From the NCBI RefSeq assembly GCF_001590925.1, contig NZ_BCTU01000007.1, forward strand, positions 124,001 through 188,000: a stretch of DNA of 64,000 bases, read 5' to 3'. The notes under the pieces were generated by a model. It was not told the origin of the DNA and made no database searches. It saw only the letters and a program-made list of their open reading frames with translations. Both the position numbers and the translations under genes were made by a program. Every line of letters starts with the position of its first letter. Within the stretch, counting starts at the first letter, position 1. Below are positions 17,033-25,918 of this stretch, in pieces. The DNA comes from Serratia plymuthica NBRC 102599. GTDB lineage: Bacteria; Pseudomonadota; Gammaproteobacteria; Enterobacterales; Enterobacteriaceae.

Positions 17033-18512
17033 CCCCTTCGCGGGTCACTCTCAGCACCTCCTCCAGGCTGGTCTCGCCGGCGCTCATTTTGGCGATCCCA
17101 TCCTGACGTAAAGACTGATAGCGCGAGGCGGCCAACCGCATGATGTCGATCTCGCTGTCTCCGCGGTGGATCGCCAGCCGCATGGGTTCATCCAGCACCA
17201 GCAGCTCATGCAGCCCGATACGGCCAAGGTAGCCCTGCCCACTGCAGGCGTTACAGCCTAGAGGTCGCCAGCAAGTGACGTCCTGATCCACAGGCAGATC
17301 AAACGCCCGCCGTTGCCGATCAGACAGGGCGTAGGGTTCGCGGCACTGCGGACACAGCCGCCGCACCAGGCGCTGCGCCAACACGCCGCTAAGCGAACTG
17401 GACAGCAAGAATGGCTCAACCCCCATATCTCGCAGGCGGGTAATGGCGCCGATCGCCGTATTGGTGTGCAATGTGGACAGCACCAGGTGCCCGGTCAGCG
17501 AAGCCTGAACCGCAATCTGCGCCGTTTCGCCGTCGCGGATTTCACCGATCAGCACCACATCGGGATCTTGGCGCAGCAACGCACGCAGCCCGCGGGCGAA
17601 GGTCATGTCCACCTTCGGATTCACCTGAGTCTGCGCAATGCCGCTCAACTCGTACTCGACCGGATCTTCAATGGTCATGATGTTGCGGTTTTCGTCGTTA
17701 ATCTGGTTCAGCAAGGTATAGAGCGTGGTGCTCTTGCCGGAGCCGGTCGGCCCGGTAACCAGGATGATGCCGTGCGGCTGCTGAATCAGACGCATAAGCG
17801 CCTGTTGACGCTCCTGCGTCATCCCCAAACTGGGCAGATCCAGCCTGACGCTATTTTTGTCCAGCAGGCGCATAACCACCCGTTCACCGTGGCTGGCCGG
17901 CATCACCGATACGCGCACGTCGATCGCCCGTCCACCGACCTTCAACGTCATGCGTCCATCCTGCGGCACCCGTTTTTCAGCGATGTCCAGTTTCGACATC
18001 ACCTTGATGCGCGACACCAGCAGCGCGGCCAATTTGCGCTGTGGCGCCAGAATGCGTTGCAGCGCACCGTCAATGCGAAAACGGATCACCAATTCGCTTT
18101 CGTAGGTTTCGATATGGATGTCTGAAGCACGGGCTTTGATTGCCTCGCTCAGCATCGCGTTGATCAGGCGGATGATTGGCGCATCGTTCTGCTCATCCAG
18201 CAGGTCTTGTTGCTCCGGCAGCTCTTCCGCCAGCGTGTAAAAGTCCAGCTCGCCGCCCAGATCGTCGATCATCTTCTGCGCATGACCGGCCTCCTGCTGG
18301 TAATACGCCACCAGCTTTTGTTCAAATATTTCAGGCTCCAACCGCACCAACATCGGCTCGCCCGGCAAACAGCGGTATGCCTCCATCAGTGCGGCCTGAG
18401 CCGTTTGCTGATGGCAATACAGCAGTGTGTCGCTCTGTTCGGCGACGGCGAGCACGCCGTGCTGGCGCGCCCAGGCAAAAGGCAACAGGTGGCCTGAGGG
18501 GCTCGGCGTCAT
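17016..18512 (-). CDS. gspE: GspE, T2SS secretion ATPase
   Basis: The 498-residue cytoplasmic hexameric ATPase drives pseudopilus assembly. Walker A GPTGSGKS spans residues 254-261, an aspartate box (IEDPVEYE) is near 281, Walker B with [10 protein letters not shown] is near 321-330, and the tetracysteine zinc motif uses Cys387, Cys390, Cys420 and Cys423. It overlaps gspD upstream by four bases (ATGA) and gspF downstream. All catalytic motifs appear intact. Confidence 0.97.
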   Translation of the reverse strand: MTPSPSGHLLPFAWARQHGVLAVAEQSDTLLYCHQQTAQAALMEAYRCLPGEPMLVRLEPEIFEQKLVAYYQQEAGHAQKMIDDLGGELDFYTLAEELPEQQDLLDEQNDAPIIRLINAMLSEAIKARASDIHIETYESELVIRFRIDGALQRILAPQRKLAALLVSRIKVMSKLDIAEKRVPQDGRMTLKVGGRAIDVRVSVMPASHGERVVMRLLDKNSVRLDLPSLGMTQERQQALMRLIQQPHGIILVTGPTGSGKSTTLYTLLNQINDENRNIMTIEDPVEYELSGIAQTQVNPKVDMTFARGLRALLRQDPDVVLIGEIRDGETAQIAVQASLTGHLVLSTLHTNTAIGAITRLRDMGVEPFLLSSSLSGVLAQRLVRRLCPQCREPYALSDRQRRAFDLPVDQDVTCWRPLGCNACSGQGYLGRIGLHELLVLDEPMRLAIHRGDSEIDIMRLAASRYQSLRQDGIAKMSAGETSLEEVLRVTREGDGDEV

Positions 18513-20476
18513 GGTTTTCCCTCTTGGTCATAGAACGCATTGACCTGCGAAATGACGCGGAGAAACGCTTGATTGTCACCCGCGGTTTGGCCGGAGGAGA
18601 TTTCCTCGCGCAACGCCGTTTTCAGCTCGATATCTTCCCGCTGCTCAACATCAAATTTGCCGACTTTACGCTGGCTCTGCTGAGAGAATCCTTCGGTCGT
18701 CCGGATGATGGTCGGGCGGATGAACAGCATTAAATTGCGCTTGCTCTCTTTCACCGACGTAGAACGGAACAGCGCGCCCAATACCGGAATTTTCCCCAAC
18801 AGCGGAACGCTGCTTTCCACCTCTGAATTGGTTTTATCCAGCAGACCGCCAACCACTACCGTTTCGCCGCTGTCGACCAACACGGTGTTATTTACCGTAC
18901 GGATATTAAAAGTGGCGCCCAGGGAATCGGCGGAGACCTGCGTATTGTCGGCAACGCTGGAGACTTCCTGCTCAATCTGCATCAGGACCGATTGGCCCTT
19001 GTTAATCTGCGGTTTGACCTTGAGTTTTATCCCCACGGTTTTACGCGAGACGGTATTGAAAACGTTATCGCTGTTGGTGGTTTGCGAACCGGTCAAAATA
19101 GGCACATCCTGGCCTACGCTGAATTCCGCTTCGGCGTTATCCAGGGTGACAATGCTCGGCGTAGCCAGAATATTATTTTGATTATTGCTGGCGATAGCGG
19201 ATAGCAATACCCCCCAGTTTCCGCTGTAAAAGCCGGTCATCAAACCACTGGCCTTGTTGAAAGCCTCGAGCATGCCACCGTCAAAACCCGATGAAACGCC
19301 AGGTACATTGCCGCCAAACTGCGTGCCGCCGCCGTATTTATTGGCCCACTGGACGCCGATATTCAGCCCCTGGCCATCCTGCACTTCGACAATCACCGCC
19401 TCAACCAGCACCTGAGCACGGCGGACATCCAGCTTGGTCACCACCTCTTCCAGGTCGCGCATCACATCCGGCGCAGCGGTGATGATCAACGCATTGGTTT
19501 GCTCATCGGCTTTGATCACCACATTTTTCAACAAGGCTACATTGGTTGCCGCGCCCTCTTTTTCATTTTGCAGGCCTGAGCTAATCCCCGTCAGCACCTC
19601 GACCAGGCTCTGCGCCTTGGCGTATTTCAGTTGAATGACTTGGGTATTGCCTTGATTGACGCTCTTGTTATCCAGCTGATAAATCATGTCCTTAACATAT
19701 TCGCGGATCCGATCGTCGCCGGTGATCATCACAGTATTGGTTCTTTCATCCGCGACCAACCGCAGCGTCGCAGCACCCGCCATCCGCTGCTTGCCCTCTT
19801 CGCGGAACAGCGCATTGACCATACGCACAATCTCGGCCGCCGCCGCATGCTTCAGCGCAAGCGTTTCTATCTGATTGCTGTCGTCCTGATCCATCTCCCG
19901 AACAATATCGATCAACCCATTCACTACCGCGGCTCTGCCGGTGATCAACAACGCGTTGCCCTGTTCATAATGCGCCACGCTGCCTACGCCCACGCTGTCA
20001 TTCAGTTGACGTAATAATGGGGAAATATCCTTGGCCGCGATATTGCGCAAAGGAACAATACGCATTACAACCTCATCCCCTTCCCCAATCAGTTCACCGC
20101 CGGCCTGCGACAAAGCGGCTCTTTTCCCGTCTTTCGCCACAATGACTTTAAGTACGTTATTTGGCATACCAATGACGGTATATCCGTACACGTCCAGCAC
20201 GTTCAGGAAGAATTGATAATATTGTTTATCGTTAAGCTGCTCATAGCTACGTACGGTGACTTTTCCTTTCACCGCCGGATCAATAATGATCGTTTTGCCC
20301 AGGTTTTTACTGACCGTGTTGATAAATTCCTGAATATCCGTACCTTTGAAATTGGCAGAGAATGACGCTGCATGCGTTATCCCGGGGGTAGCCGCCAACA
20401 TTGATACCACCACCAGTTCCCGCCAGGGAAGGCGGGCCAGTTGATGGCCAAAATGGTAAAAAAGATGCGTAATCAC
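18509..20476 (-). CDS. gspD: GspD, T2SS outer-membrane secretin
   Basis: The 655-residue protein forms the outer-membrane exit channel. It begins at a GTG with an AAGG ribosome site, followed by a long signal peptide (about residues 1-36, ending ITHA). Periplasmic N0-N3 domains follow (about 40-330; N0 is [17 protein letters not shown]), then the secretin domain with [15 protein letters not shown], and a C-terminal S-domain (about 600-655) that the pilotin GspS would bind. gspC lies 50 bases upstream. Confidence 0.96.
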   Translation of the reverse strand: MITHLFYHFGHQLARLPWRELVVVSMLAATPGITHAASFSANFKGTDIQEFINTVSKNLGKTIIIDPAVKGKVTVRSYEQLNDKQYYQFFLNVLDVYGYTVIGMPNNVLKVIVAKDGKRAALSQAGGELIGEGDEVVMRIVPLRNIAAKDISPLLRQLNDSVGVGSVAHYEQGNALLITGRAAVVNGLIDIVREMDQDDSNQIETLALKHAAAAEIVRMVNALFREEGKQRMAGAATLRLVADERTNTVMITGDDRIREYVKDMIYQLDNKSVNQGNTQVIQLKYAKAQSLVEVLTGISSGLQNEKEGAATNVALLKNVVIKADEQTNALIITAAPDVMRDLEEVVTKLDVRRAQVLVEAVIVEVQDGQGLNIGVQWANKYGGGTQFGGNVPGVSSGFDGGMLEAFNKASGLMTGFYSGNWGVLLSAIASNNQNNILATPSIVTLDNAEAEFSVGQDVPILTGSQTTNSDNVFNTVSRKTVGIKLKVKPQINKGQSVLMQIEQEVSSVADNTQVSADSLGATFNIRTVNNTVLVDSGETVVVGGLLDKTNSEVESSVPLLGKIPVLGALFRSTSVKESKRNLMLFIRPTIIRTTEGFSQQSQRKVGKFDVEQREDIELKTALREEISSGQTAGDNQAFLRVISQVNAFYDQEGKP

Positions 20477-20526
20477 AATGTAGCCTTATGACCTTAAAAA
20501 GTTCCAATTCTAAAAAGAAAGCACAC

Positions 20527-21033
20527 CTAGTCTTTTAAAATCATCAAGGCGTAGTATCCATTCTCGTCAAGCAATATCTTGTCTTGCAGTATCCGTAATA
20601 CGACCACGTTACTGTTAGCAATGCGATCGCCCATACCATAACTGGCCTGTTTGCCGGAGCGTTCTATTATCGCCAGGCTGTGTTTGGGGTTATCGCTAAA
20701 CAGCAAGCCGGTAACTTTTCCCGCCAGACGCGTTTCAGGGGCATTGTTGATAACATCGTCGTTTATCCCCTGCGAGCTAATCTTATAGCTCATACCGTTA
20801 TTTCCCTCTCCCCGACTTTCCCCATAGCGGCCAAAAAAATCAGCATTGTTGATTTTTTCTATATCATCTTGCGCAGGGAAACCAACATAACGTCCCCTTT
20901 CAGGCACGAAATTACGCTGCGACGATACATCTGTCTGATCGATACGATAAATTTTCCAAAGCTGAGAAAAAATAAACACCGCATTCGCCAAGAAGAAAAA
21001 TGAAATAAAAAAAACAATAAACCGTTTACTCAC
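20527..21033 (-). CDS. gspC: GspC, short T2SS inner-membrane connector without PDZ domain
   Basis: The 168-residue protein has one N-terminal transmembrane segment (residues 5-24) and a periplasmic homology-region domain (about 98-166, including LAGKVTGLLFSDNPKHSLAIIERSGKQASYGMGD), which contacts the N0 domain of GspD. Typical GspC/OutC/PulC proteins are about 270-300 residues and carry a C-terminal PDZ or coiled-coil domain for substrate selection; here the frame stops right after the homology region. The stop is clean and the downstream 50 bases show no PDZ remnant. The GTG start has a GAGG site. It is the first gene of the operon. Confidence 0.9.
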   Translation of the reverse strand: MSKRFIVFFISFFFLANAVFIFSQLWKIYRIDQTDVSSQRNFVPERGRYVGFPAQDDIEKINNADFFGRYGESRGEGNNGMSYKISSQGINDDVINNAPETRLAGKVTGLLFSDNPKHSLAIIERSGKQASYGMGDRIANSNVVVLRILQDKILLDENGYYALMILKD

Positions 21034-21082
21034 TTAGGCCTCGGGGTAATCAGATAAATTGGCGACACGTTTTCATCGGGCG

Positions 21083-21574
21083 CTAAGCAGACACACCCAC
21101 AAACATCGCCACCGAAAACAGCAGAGTCAACGTCAGTGCAATTTTGTAGTTAATGGTTTCCAAAATGCCCTTCTTCCCTTTTTTACTTTCCGCCAGTTTT
21201 TTATTTTCAGACCCAGCACCCTCAGTGGTTTCCCGCTCGCAGGCCTGAAAACTCAGCATGACGCCAAATCGGGGAATGGTTTTAATCACCTGACCAGGGA
21301 TACCGTGCCGCGACAACAACGACCGACATTGAAATATAATTTGATGGTAATTATTATCGCTGATGGTTTCATGATTGCAAAACCATACTGCGCGAATGAT
21401 ATCATTCTTTTTATATATGCCACTAAGCAGACAGAGAATAAACCGACGCTGCAACTCCGTCATTTCAATAACGATATTCTCTCTTTTAAAAAACAATGTT
21501 TTATTATTGTTATCCAATACAACCGACTCATTTTCCATCAGAGTGTCATTCAGAGCAATGTCATGTATATCCAT
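21083..21574 (-). CDS. ToxR-like winged-helix regulator with C-terminal membrane anchor
   Basis: The 163-residue protein has an OmpR/PhoB-type winged-helix DNA-binding domain (about residues 25-110, with FILCLLSGIYKKNDIIRAVW and YHQIIFQCRSLLSRHG...IKTIPRFGVML) and one hydrophobic segment at about 143-162. Almost nothing remains on the periplasmic side, unlike ToxR or CadC, so a partner may provide any sensory input. It is 49 bases upstream of gspC in the same direction and may share its transcript or control it. The gene is AT-rich. No specific name is justified. Confidence 0.78.
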   Translation of the reverse strand: MDIHDIALNDTLMENESVVLDNNNKTLFFKRENIVIEMTELQRRFILCLLSGIYKKNDIIRAVWFCNHETISDNNYHQIIFQCRSLLSRHGIPGQVIKTIPRFGVMLSFQACERETTEGAGSENKKLAESKKGKKGILETINYKIALTLTLLFSVAMFVGVSA

Positions 21575-21986
21575 ATCTCACCTATTGACTAGAAAAAATA
21601 ATAATCAGGTATTTTTTTGCATTCCCACCCCCAACCTGCCCTGTTCAAGGAAGAAGCAAAACAATAGCGTAATTAAAGAGGCTGTCTAATAAAACATGAA
21701 CGATAAGGAATGGCAACAGCATCCAAATGCAATATATAAGATAAAATTAATAATATTTCACAAAACAAACAAAAACAAAAATATCCAATAAAAACAATAA
21801 ATTACATTAAAATATAAAATGAATAAAATAACATATATAAAAATATATATCATTTTCTATAATTATAGACATCCTGATGTGGGGCGGGAGTCAGGAATAG
21901 AAAAGCTAAACCTGACTATAATAACAAAGGAGACAAATAGTAGTTCATTAATAATTTCTATCGTTACTATGCTCTCACACCATAGA
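21575..21986. other. AT-rich intergenic region, 412 bases
   Basis: This stretch between the FidL-like gene and the ToxR-like regulator is extremely AT-rich from about 21700 to 21860, with long A and T runs. I see no coding frame, RNA gene or clear repeat. Promoters for the regulator gene (minus strand) are expected here, and the composition would favour H-NS/Hha binding. Confidence 0.6.
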
Positions 21987-22481
21987 TTATGATTTCACAT
22001 TACAAATAAACATCGGAGTATAAACGTTACTAAACATCAGAGTGTCCTTATCAAGATAATTGATATGATATAAGTTAGATTCACTATTAAAAAAATAGGA
22101 GTACACTTCAGAGGGTAAGGTATCTCTTACCGAACGCTGTTCATTGCCATATTTAAATTTATAAAAATCATCTTGTGCAACATAAGTGAAATTAACATTG
22201 CGACTCACAAAAAACCGTTTATCTCCGCTGCTCGCCACGCCATTCAGAGTCATAATGCCCTTATTGCTTGTAAAAAAAACGTAGTGCATTTTTAAAATGA
22301 GGCGAATATCCATAGGTGCACTGGCATTATCCAAATCATTGGCGTAAGTGAACTTCGCATTAGCTTCGCAGGCAATGCCCTTTAAATCCTGCTGGGAATG
22401 GGTGAGGTAATATATGCTACTGCCAAAAACAATGCACAGAACAATGAGTATCATCGACAGTACGGTTAACTTTTTTTCCAT
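21987..22481 (-). CDS. FidL-like inner-membrane protein
   Basis: The 164-residue protein has a single N-terminal membrane segment (about residues 5-27) and a periplasmic domain rich in beta-type sequence with two cysteines (IACEAN and FICNVKS). This layout and its position immediately downstream of, and overlapping, a MarT-like gene match the MarT-FidL pair first described on Salmonella SPI-3. FidL proteins have no defined biochemical function; a sensory or stabilising partner role, analogous to ToxS for ToxR, is inference. It overlaps the regulator gene by 16 bases. Confidence 0.75.
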   Translation of the reverse strand: MEKKLTVLSMILIVLCIVFGSSIYYLTHSQQDLKGIACEANAKFTYANDLDNASAPMDIRLILKMHYVFFTSNKGIMTLNGVASSGDKRFFVSRNVNFTYVAQDDFYKFKYGNEQRSVRDTLPSEVYSYFFNSESNLYHINYLDKDTLMFSNVYTPMFICNVKS

Positions 22482-23266
22482 GCGCGGATATACTCGCTTT
22501 CACAATGATGATAAAAATGATCGCTGTCCATTACACATTTTGCGATAAACTGACGGCCACTGTCTTCTGTGGTGTTAAGTGAGTGATTGAGCCGTGTAAT
22601 AATCAATTCATCCTTACCACATCGATTGCCATAAAGATCCTTTTCGGTCAAAAACTGCAGGTAGCGATCCGTTTTTTTATCGAGATACCTTCCAGAGTAA
22701 TAAATCGGGCAACCTTTGACCACACCAAGATAAGAGATAAACGGGCGTTTCTCATTTTCACGGTAATGCTGATAATAAAAAAACAAGAAAACCAGGATGG
22801 CAAGCGGCAATGCAATTGATAAGGTACGAAGTAACGTCATCAGATAATAATGATGTGCATATGGCCTTTGGGTACCACTGGCGTCAGACATTAACGGGGG
22901 GGCATCTTCCGGCGATTGGCTGGGAGGGGCAATTTCCAAGATTTTAATTAAAATGGTTTTATTAATTCTATAACCTGTTTTAGCCACCGTGATTATCAAG
23001 CGATCGCTGAATCCTACGGAAAGCAATGCCCGGCGAGTCAGGCTAATATATTGGTTCAGGGTTGCGGAAGATACACTCAGACTTTGCTCACCCCAAACCT
23101 GCTTAAAAATATCCTCTCTGCTGACCGGCTTCACGCCATGTTCAAGCAAGCATTTGAACACTCTGACATTCAGGCTCGATAAAAATACTTCCTTACCATT
23201 TCTCATGCTCTTTAAAGAGCCGTTCTCGGTATTAAAGGCAACTTTGTTATCAATGATATAAATCAT
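22466..23266 (-). CDS. MarT/CadC-like transmembrane transcriptional regulator
   Basis: The 266-residue protein has an N-terminal OmpR-type winged-helix domain (about residues 1-105, with SREDIFKQVWGE, LNQYISLTRRAL and TVAKTGYRIN), a Pro-rich linker, a membrane segment at about 145-165, and a periplasmic domain with four cysteines (186, 216, 244 and 255) that could form two disulfides. This is the ToxR-family architecture in which periplasmic signals act directly on transcription. Together with the FidL-like gene it forms a two-gene unit. The best named relative is MarT. Target genes are unknown; the T2SS/LPMO module next door is an obvious candidate by position only. Confidence 0.82.
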   Translation of the reverse strand: MIYIIDNKVAFNTENGSLKSMRNGKEVFLSSLNVRVFKCLLEHGVKPVSREDIFKQVWGEQSLSVSSATLNQYISLTRRALLSVGFSDRLIITVAKTGYRINKTILIKILEIAPPSQSPEDAPPLMSDASGTQRPYAHHYYLMTLLRTLSIALPLAILVFLFFYYQHYRENEKRPFISYLGVVKGCPIYYSGRYLDKKTDRYLQFLTEKDLYGNRCGKDELIITRLNHSLNTTEDSGRQFIAKCVMDSDHFYHHCESEYIRAWKKS

Positions 23267-23601
23267 GTTACAGCCTAATCTGATGCCTGATTATTGTCCA
23301 AAACGCCGTACCGACCCATTATAGTCAATATCAAAATTATTGCCTGACAACGCCAAGCATCAACAATATTTTAACCACAACATCGATACCCCGCAACATC
23401 AAGATAATTCTCATCCTATTCAGGTATCGCTGAAAAAGAAAAAACATCGAGACCAACATTCTTGAGACATCATATTATTTTTTAGGTGAAAATCTGATCG
23501 GATGACTGATTAAAACGTCTATTTATCGAGCGGACAGGCTAAACGACGATAGACAAAAACAGTGCGTAAACGGTGGGGAAGGAAAAGGCGGAGGCTGAAA
23601 T
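23267..23601. other. Intergenic region between MarT-like gene and ffs, 335 bases
   Basis: No coding frame or RNA gene is supported here. It holds the expected promoter for the MarT-like gene (minus strand, near 23270-23400) and the downstream end of ffs. It marks the right boundary of the accessory T2SS/LPMO module; no direct repeat, integrase or tRNA that would mark an insertion site was seen. Confidence 0.5.
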
Positions 23602-23715
23602 TGGTGGAGGCCCTGCCAGCTACATCCCGGCACACACGTCACCTGCTACGGCTGCTTCCTTCCGGATCTGACCGAGTTCACAAGTTAGTGTTGCGGGAGA
23701 ACCAACAGGGCCCCC
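23602..23715 (-). ncRNA. ffs: 4.5S RNA of the signal recognition particle
   Basis: On the minus strand the sequence starts GGGGGCCCTGTTGGTTCTCC and ends GGCAGGGCCTCCACC, forming the long hairpin of the 4.5S RNA. The invariant tetraloop/asymmetric-loop region TCCGGAAGGAAGCAGCC is present near the centre. This RNA pairs with Ffh to target membrane proteins to the translocon. Its position next to atl (ybaZ) is the same as in E. coli. Ends are estimated to within a few bases. Confidence 0.95.
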
Positions 23716-23865
23716 ATTGACGGCTTCTATGACTGCGAAGCGGTGGGCATTATCGGCGATGACCAGCCAAATAGCAAGCCAACCGGGGCTAACCGCTGTT
23801 TTCTTACCCACCCTGGCTATGGCACACTTCCATCCTTGGCTTTTTGCCGCAGCAGGAAAACATAA

Positions 23866-24180
23866 ATGGAACCAGAAGACGCCACATTCAGCCAACGCGT
23901 GTTCCACGTGATAGCCGCCATTCCCTATGGCAAGGTCACGACCTATGGCGAGGTAGCACGGCTGGCGGGCTCACCGCGTGCCGCACGTCAGGTCGGCGGC
24001 GTACTGAGGCGTCTGCCGGAAGGCAGCAGCCTGCCCTGGCACCGGGTGATTAACCGTCACGGCCAAATTTCGCAGCAGGGGGAGGACTTTCAACGTCAGC
24101 GCCAGGCGCTGCTGAGTGAGGGGATCATCTTCGGCGCGCACAGCACGGTCGATCTACTGATTTATGGCTGGCGCTGGTAG
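23866..24180 (+). CDS. atl: Atl, alkyltransferase-like DNA repair protein
   Basis: The 104-residue protein (YbaZ) resembles the DNA-binding domain of O6-alkylguanine transferases but has PWHRV (about residues 57-61) in place of the catalytic PCHRV, so it cannot transfer alkyl groups. Family members bind O6-alkylguanine lesions and flag them for nucleotide excision repair. An AGGAAAA site precedes the start. It lies between ffs and a terminator shared with ybaY, as in E. coli. Confidence 0.94.
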   Translation: MEPEDATFSQRVFHVIAAIPYGKVTTYGEVARLAGSPRAARQVGGVLRRLPEGSSLPWHRVINRHGQISQQGEDFQRQRQALLSEGIIFGAHSTVDLLIYGWRW

Positions 24181-24182
24181 CA

Positions 24183-24217
24183 ACAAAACAGCCTTTGGCC
24201 GGAGCGCAAAGGCTGTT
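24183..24217. terminator. Terminator between atl and ybaY
   Basis: An 11-base perfect stem AACAGCCTTTG/CAAAGGCTGTT surrounds a nine-base loop. On the minus strand it is followed by TTTTGTTG, fitting termination of ybaY; it lies right after the convergent atl stop and may serve both. Confidence 0.8.
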
Positions 24218-24245
24218 GATCTCTTACTGCTTCAGGATTGCCGGT

Positions 24246-24737
24246 TTACGGCATGGCTGTTGGTGTCGCCTGAACCGGCATGCCCTGCACCGGAACCAAC
24301 TGCAGGTCGGCACGAGTGCCGTTGCGGGTCACTACTTCCTGGATAGTGTCGGTAATAAAGGTCATCCGACCGTTTACCGTAATGGCCGCGCTCAGAATGA
24401 TACGCGCGTTGGGCTGAATATCAGCCGGGTTGTAAGGAAGTACAAAATTAAACGGCGCCTGCTTGCCTTCAGTGCGCACCGCGCGCTGGGCAATCACTTT
24501 CGACGGCGCATCCGACAATGAAGCATCAGAGAGCGTAACCGTCAGTACGGCATCCGGTGGCAGCGCAATACGCTGGCGAATGTTAACCGAACCAGTTACC
24601 GCCGGGCCCTGAATCTGCGTTTGCGCAATCGCTGGGTTTCCCGCTGCCGGCACAGGCACATTTGCGCTCTTTTGAGCACAACCCGCCAGGGTGATCGTCA
24701 ATGCTGCTGCTCCACCTACGATTTGCCAGAGTTTCAT
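24246..24737 (-). CDS. ybaY: YbaY family outer-membrane lipoprotein
   Basis: The 163-residue product has a lipoprotein signal ending ITLAGC (lipidated Cys20) and a mature YscW/YbaY-type beta-sandwich domain (about residues 45-150, VTGSVNIRQRIALPPDAVLTVTLSD). A Pro/Ala-rich linker precedes the domain. Its role is unclear in the family; in some relatives it is annotated as a glycoprotein/polysaccharide metabolism protein, without firm evidence. It is divergent from tesB, as in E. coli. Confidence 0.93.
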   Translation of the reverse strand: MKLWQIVGGAAALTITLAGCAQKSANVPVPAAGNPAIAQTQIQGPAVTGSVNIRQRIALPPDAVLTVTLSDASLSDAPSKVIAQRAVRTEGKQAPFNFVLPYNPADIQPNARIILSAAITVNGRMTFITDTIQEVVTRNGTRADLQLVPVQGMPVQATPTAMP

Positions 24738-24967
24738 GGATCGGTCTCCTTTTTTATTATCAACACCTTGGTGGCTTTCACCACCTCACTCATTAAACTT
24801 AGCACAAAATACTGAAAAATCCATTTAGCACTGCCTGTTAATCACTTAGCCTTCTAATAACGCTCAGTATTCAGGCAATTTTCCCTGTGCCTTAACGCAA
24901 CATATTGACGTCTTGCCGTGATATTCCGCACACTGCGCAAAATGATTATTAAAAGGGTAGTAACTTT

Positions 24968-25831
24968 ATGAGCCAGGCACTGCAAAACCTCCTCGATCTG
25001 CTGGATCTGGAGAAAATCGAAGAAGGGCTATTCCGCGGACAAAGTGAAGATCTGGGTCTGCGTCAGGTATTCGGCGGACAGGTGGTCGGCCAGGCGCTGT
25101 ATGCCGCCAAACAAACGGTACCGGCAGAACGCAGCGTGCACTCGTTCCACAGCTATTTCTTACGCCCAGGCGACAGCAGCAAGCCGATTATTTATGACGT
25201 GGAAATCCTGCGCGACGGCAATAGCTTCAGCGCCCGTCGCGTCAGCGCCATTCAGCACGGCAAACCGATCTTCTACATGACCGCCTCTTTCCAAAGCCCG
25301 GAAGCAGGGTTTGAACACCAGAACACCATGCCGGACGTGCCGCCGCCAGAAGGGCTGATGTCCGAATCAGACATTGCCCAGAAGTTGGCGCATATGCTGC
25401 CGGACAAGGTTCGCGAAAAGTTTATCGGCCAAAAACCGATTGAAATGCGCCCGGTCAAATTCCACAACCCGCTGAAAGGTACGGTGGAAGAACCGCACCG
25501 TTACGTGTGGTTCCGCGCCAACGGCACCATGCCGGACGATCAGCGTATCCACCAATATCTGCTGGGCTATGCGTCAGATTTCAACTTCCTGCCGACGGCG
25601 CTACAGCCGCACGGCGTCGGCTTCCTTGAGCCGGGCATGCAGGTGGCGACTATCGATCATTCGATGTGGTTCCACCGGCCGTTCCGCCTGGACGACTGGC
25701 TGCTGTACGTGGTGGAAAGCTCCTCCGCCTCTGGCGCACGCGGCTTTGTGCGCGGCCAGTTCTACACCCGTGAAGGCGTACTGGTCGCCACCACGGTGCA
25801 AGAAGGCGTGATTCGCCAGCGCGACGCCTAA
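24968..25831 (+). CDS. tesB: TesB, acyl-CoA thioesterase II
   Basis: The 287-residue double-hotdog enzyme hydrolyses medium- to long-chain acyl-CoA to free fatty acid and CoA. The catalytic triad of the E. coli enzyme is conserved at identical numbering: Asp204 (ASDFNFLP), Thr228 (ATID) and Gln278 (VQEG). Full-length match, AGGG ribosome site, and a terminator follow the stop. Divergent from ybaY and convergent with amtB. Confidence 0.96.
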   Translation: MSQALQNLLDLLDLEKIEEGLFRGQSEDLGLRQVFGGQVVGQALYAAKQTVPAERSVHSFHSYFLRPGDSSKPIIYDVEILRDGNSFSARRVSAIQHGKPIFYMTASFQSPEAGFEHQNTMPDVPPPEGLMSESDIAQKLAHMLPDKVREKFIGQKPIEMRPVKFHNPLKGTVEEPHRYVWFRANGTMPDDQRIHQYLLGYASDFNFLPTALQPHGVGFLEPGMQVATIDHSMWFHRPFRLDDWLLYVVESSSASGARGFVRGQFYTREGVLVATTVQEGVIRQRDA

Positions 25832-25840
25832 AAAAGAAAA

Positions 25841-25867
25841 AAAGGGCGATGTCACCATCGCCCTTTT
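25841..25867. terminator. Bidirectional terminator between tesB and amtB
   Basis: The stem AAAGGGCGATG/CATCGCCCTTT with a short TCAC-type loop has T after it on the plus strand and A-rich sequence (T-rich on the minus strand) before it, suiting both the tesB and amtB transcripts. Confidence 0.85.
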
Positions 25868-25918
25868 CGCATCATCATTATTTTTCGTGTTATTTAGCGC
25901 ACTGCCCTTCTTCAAGGC

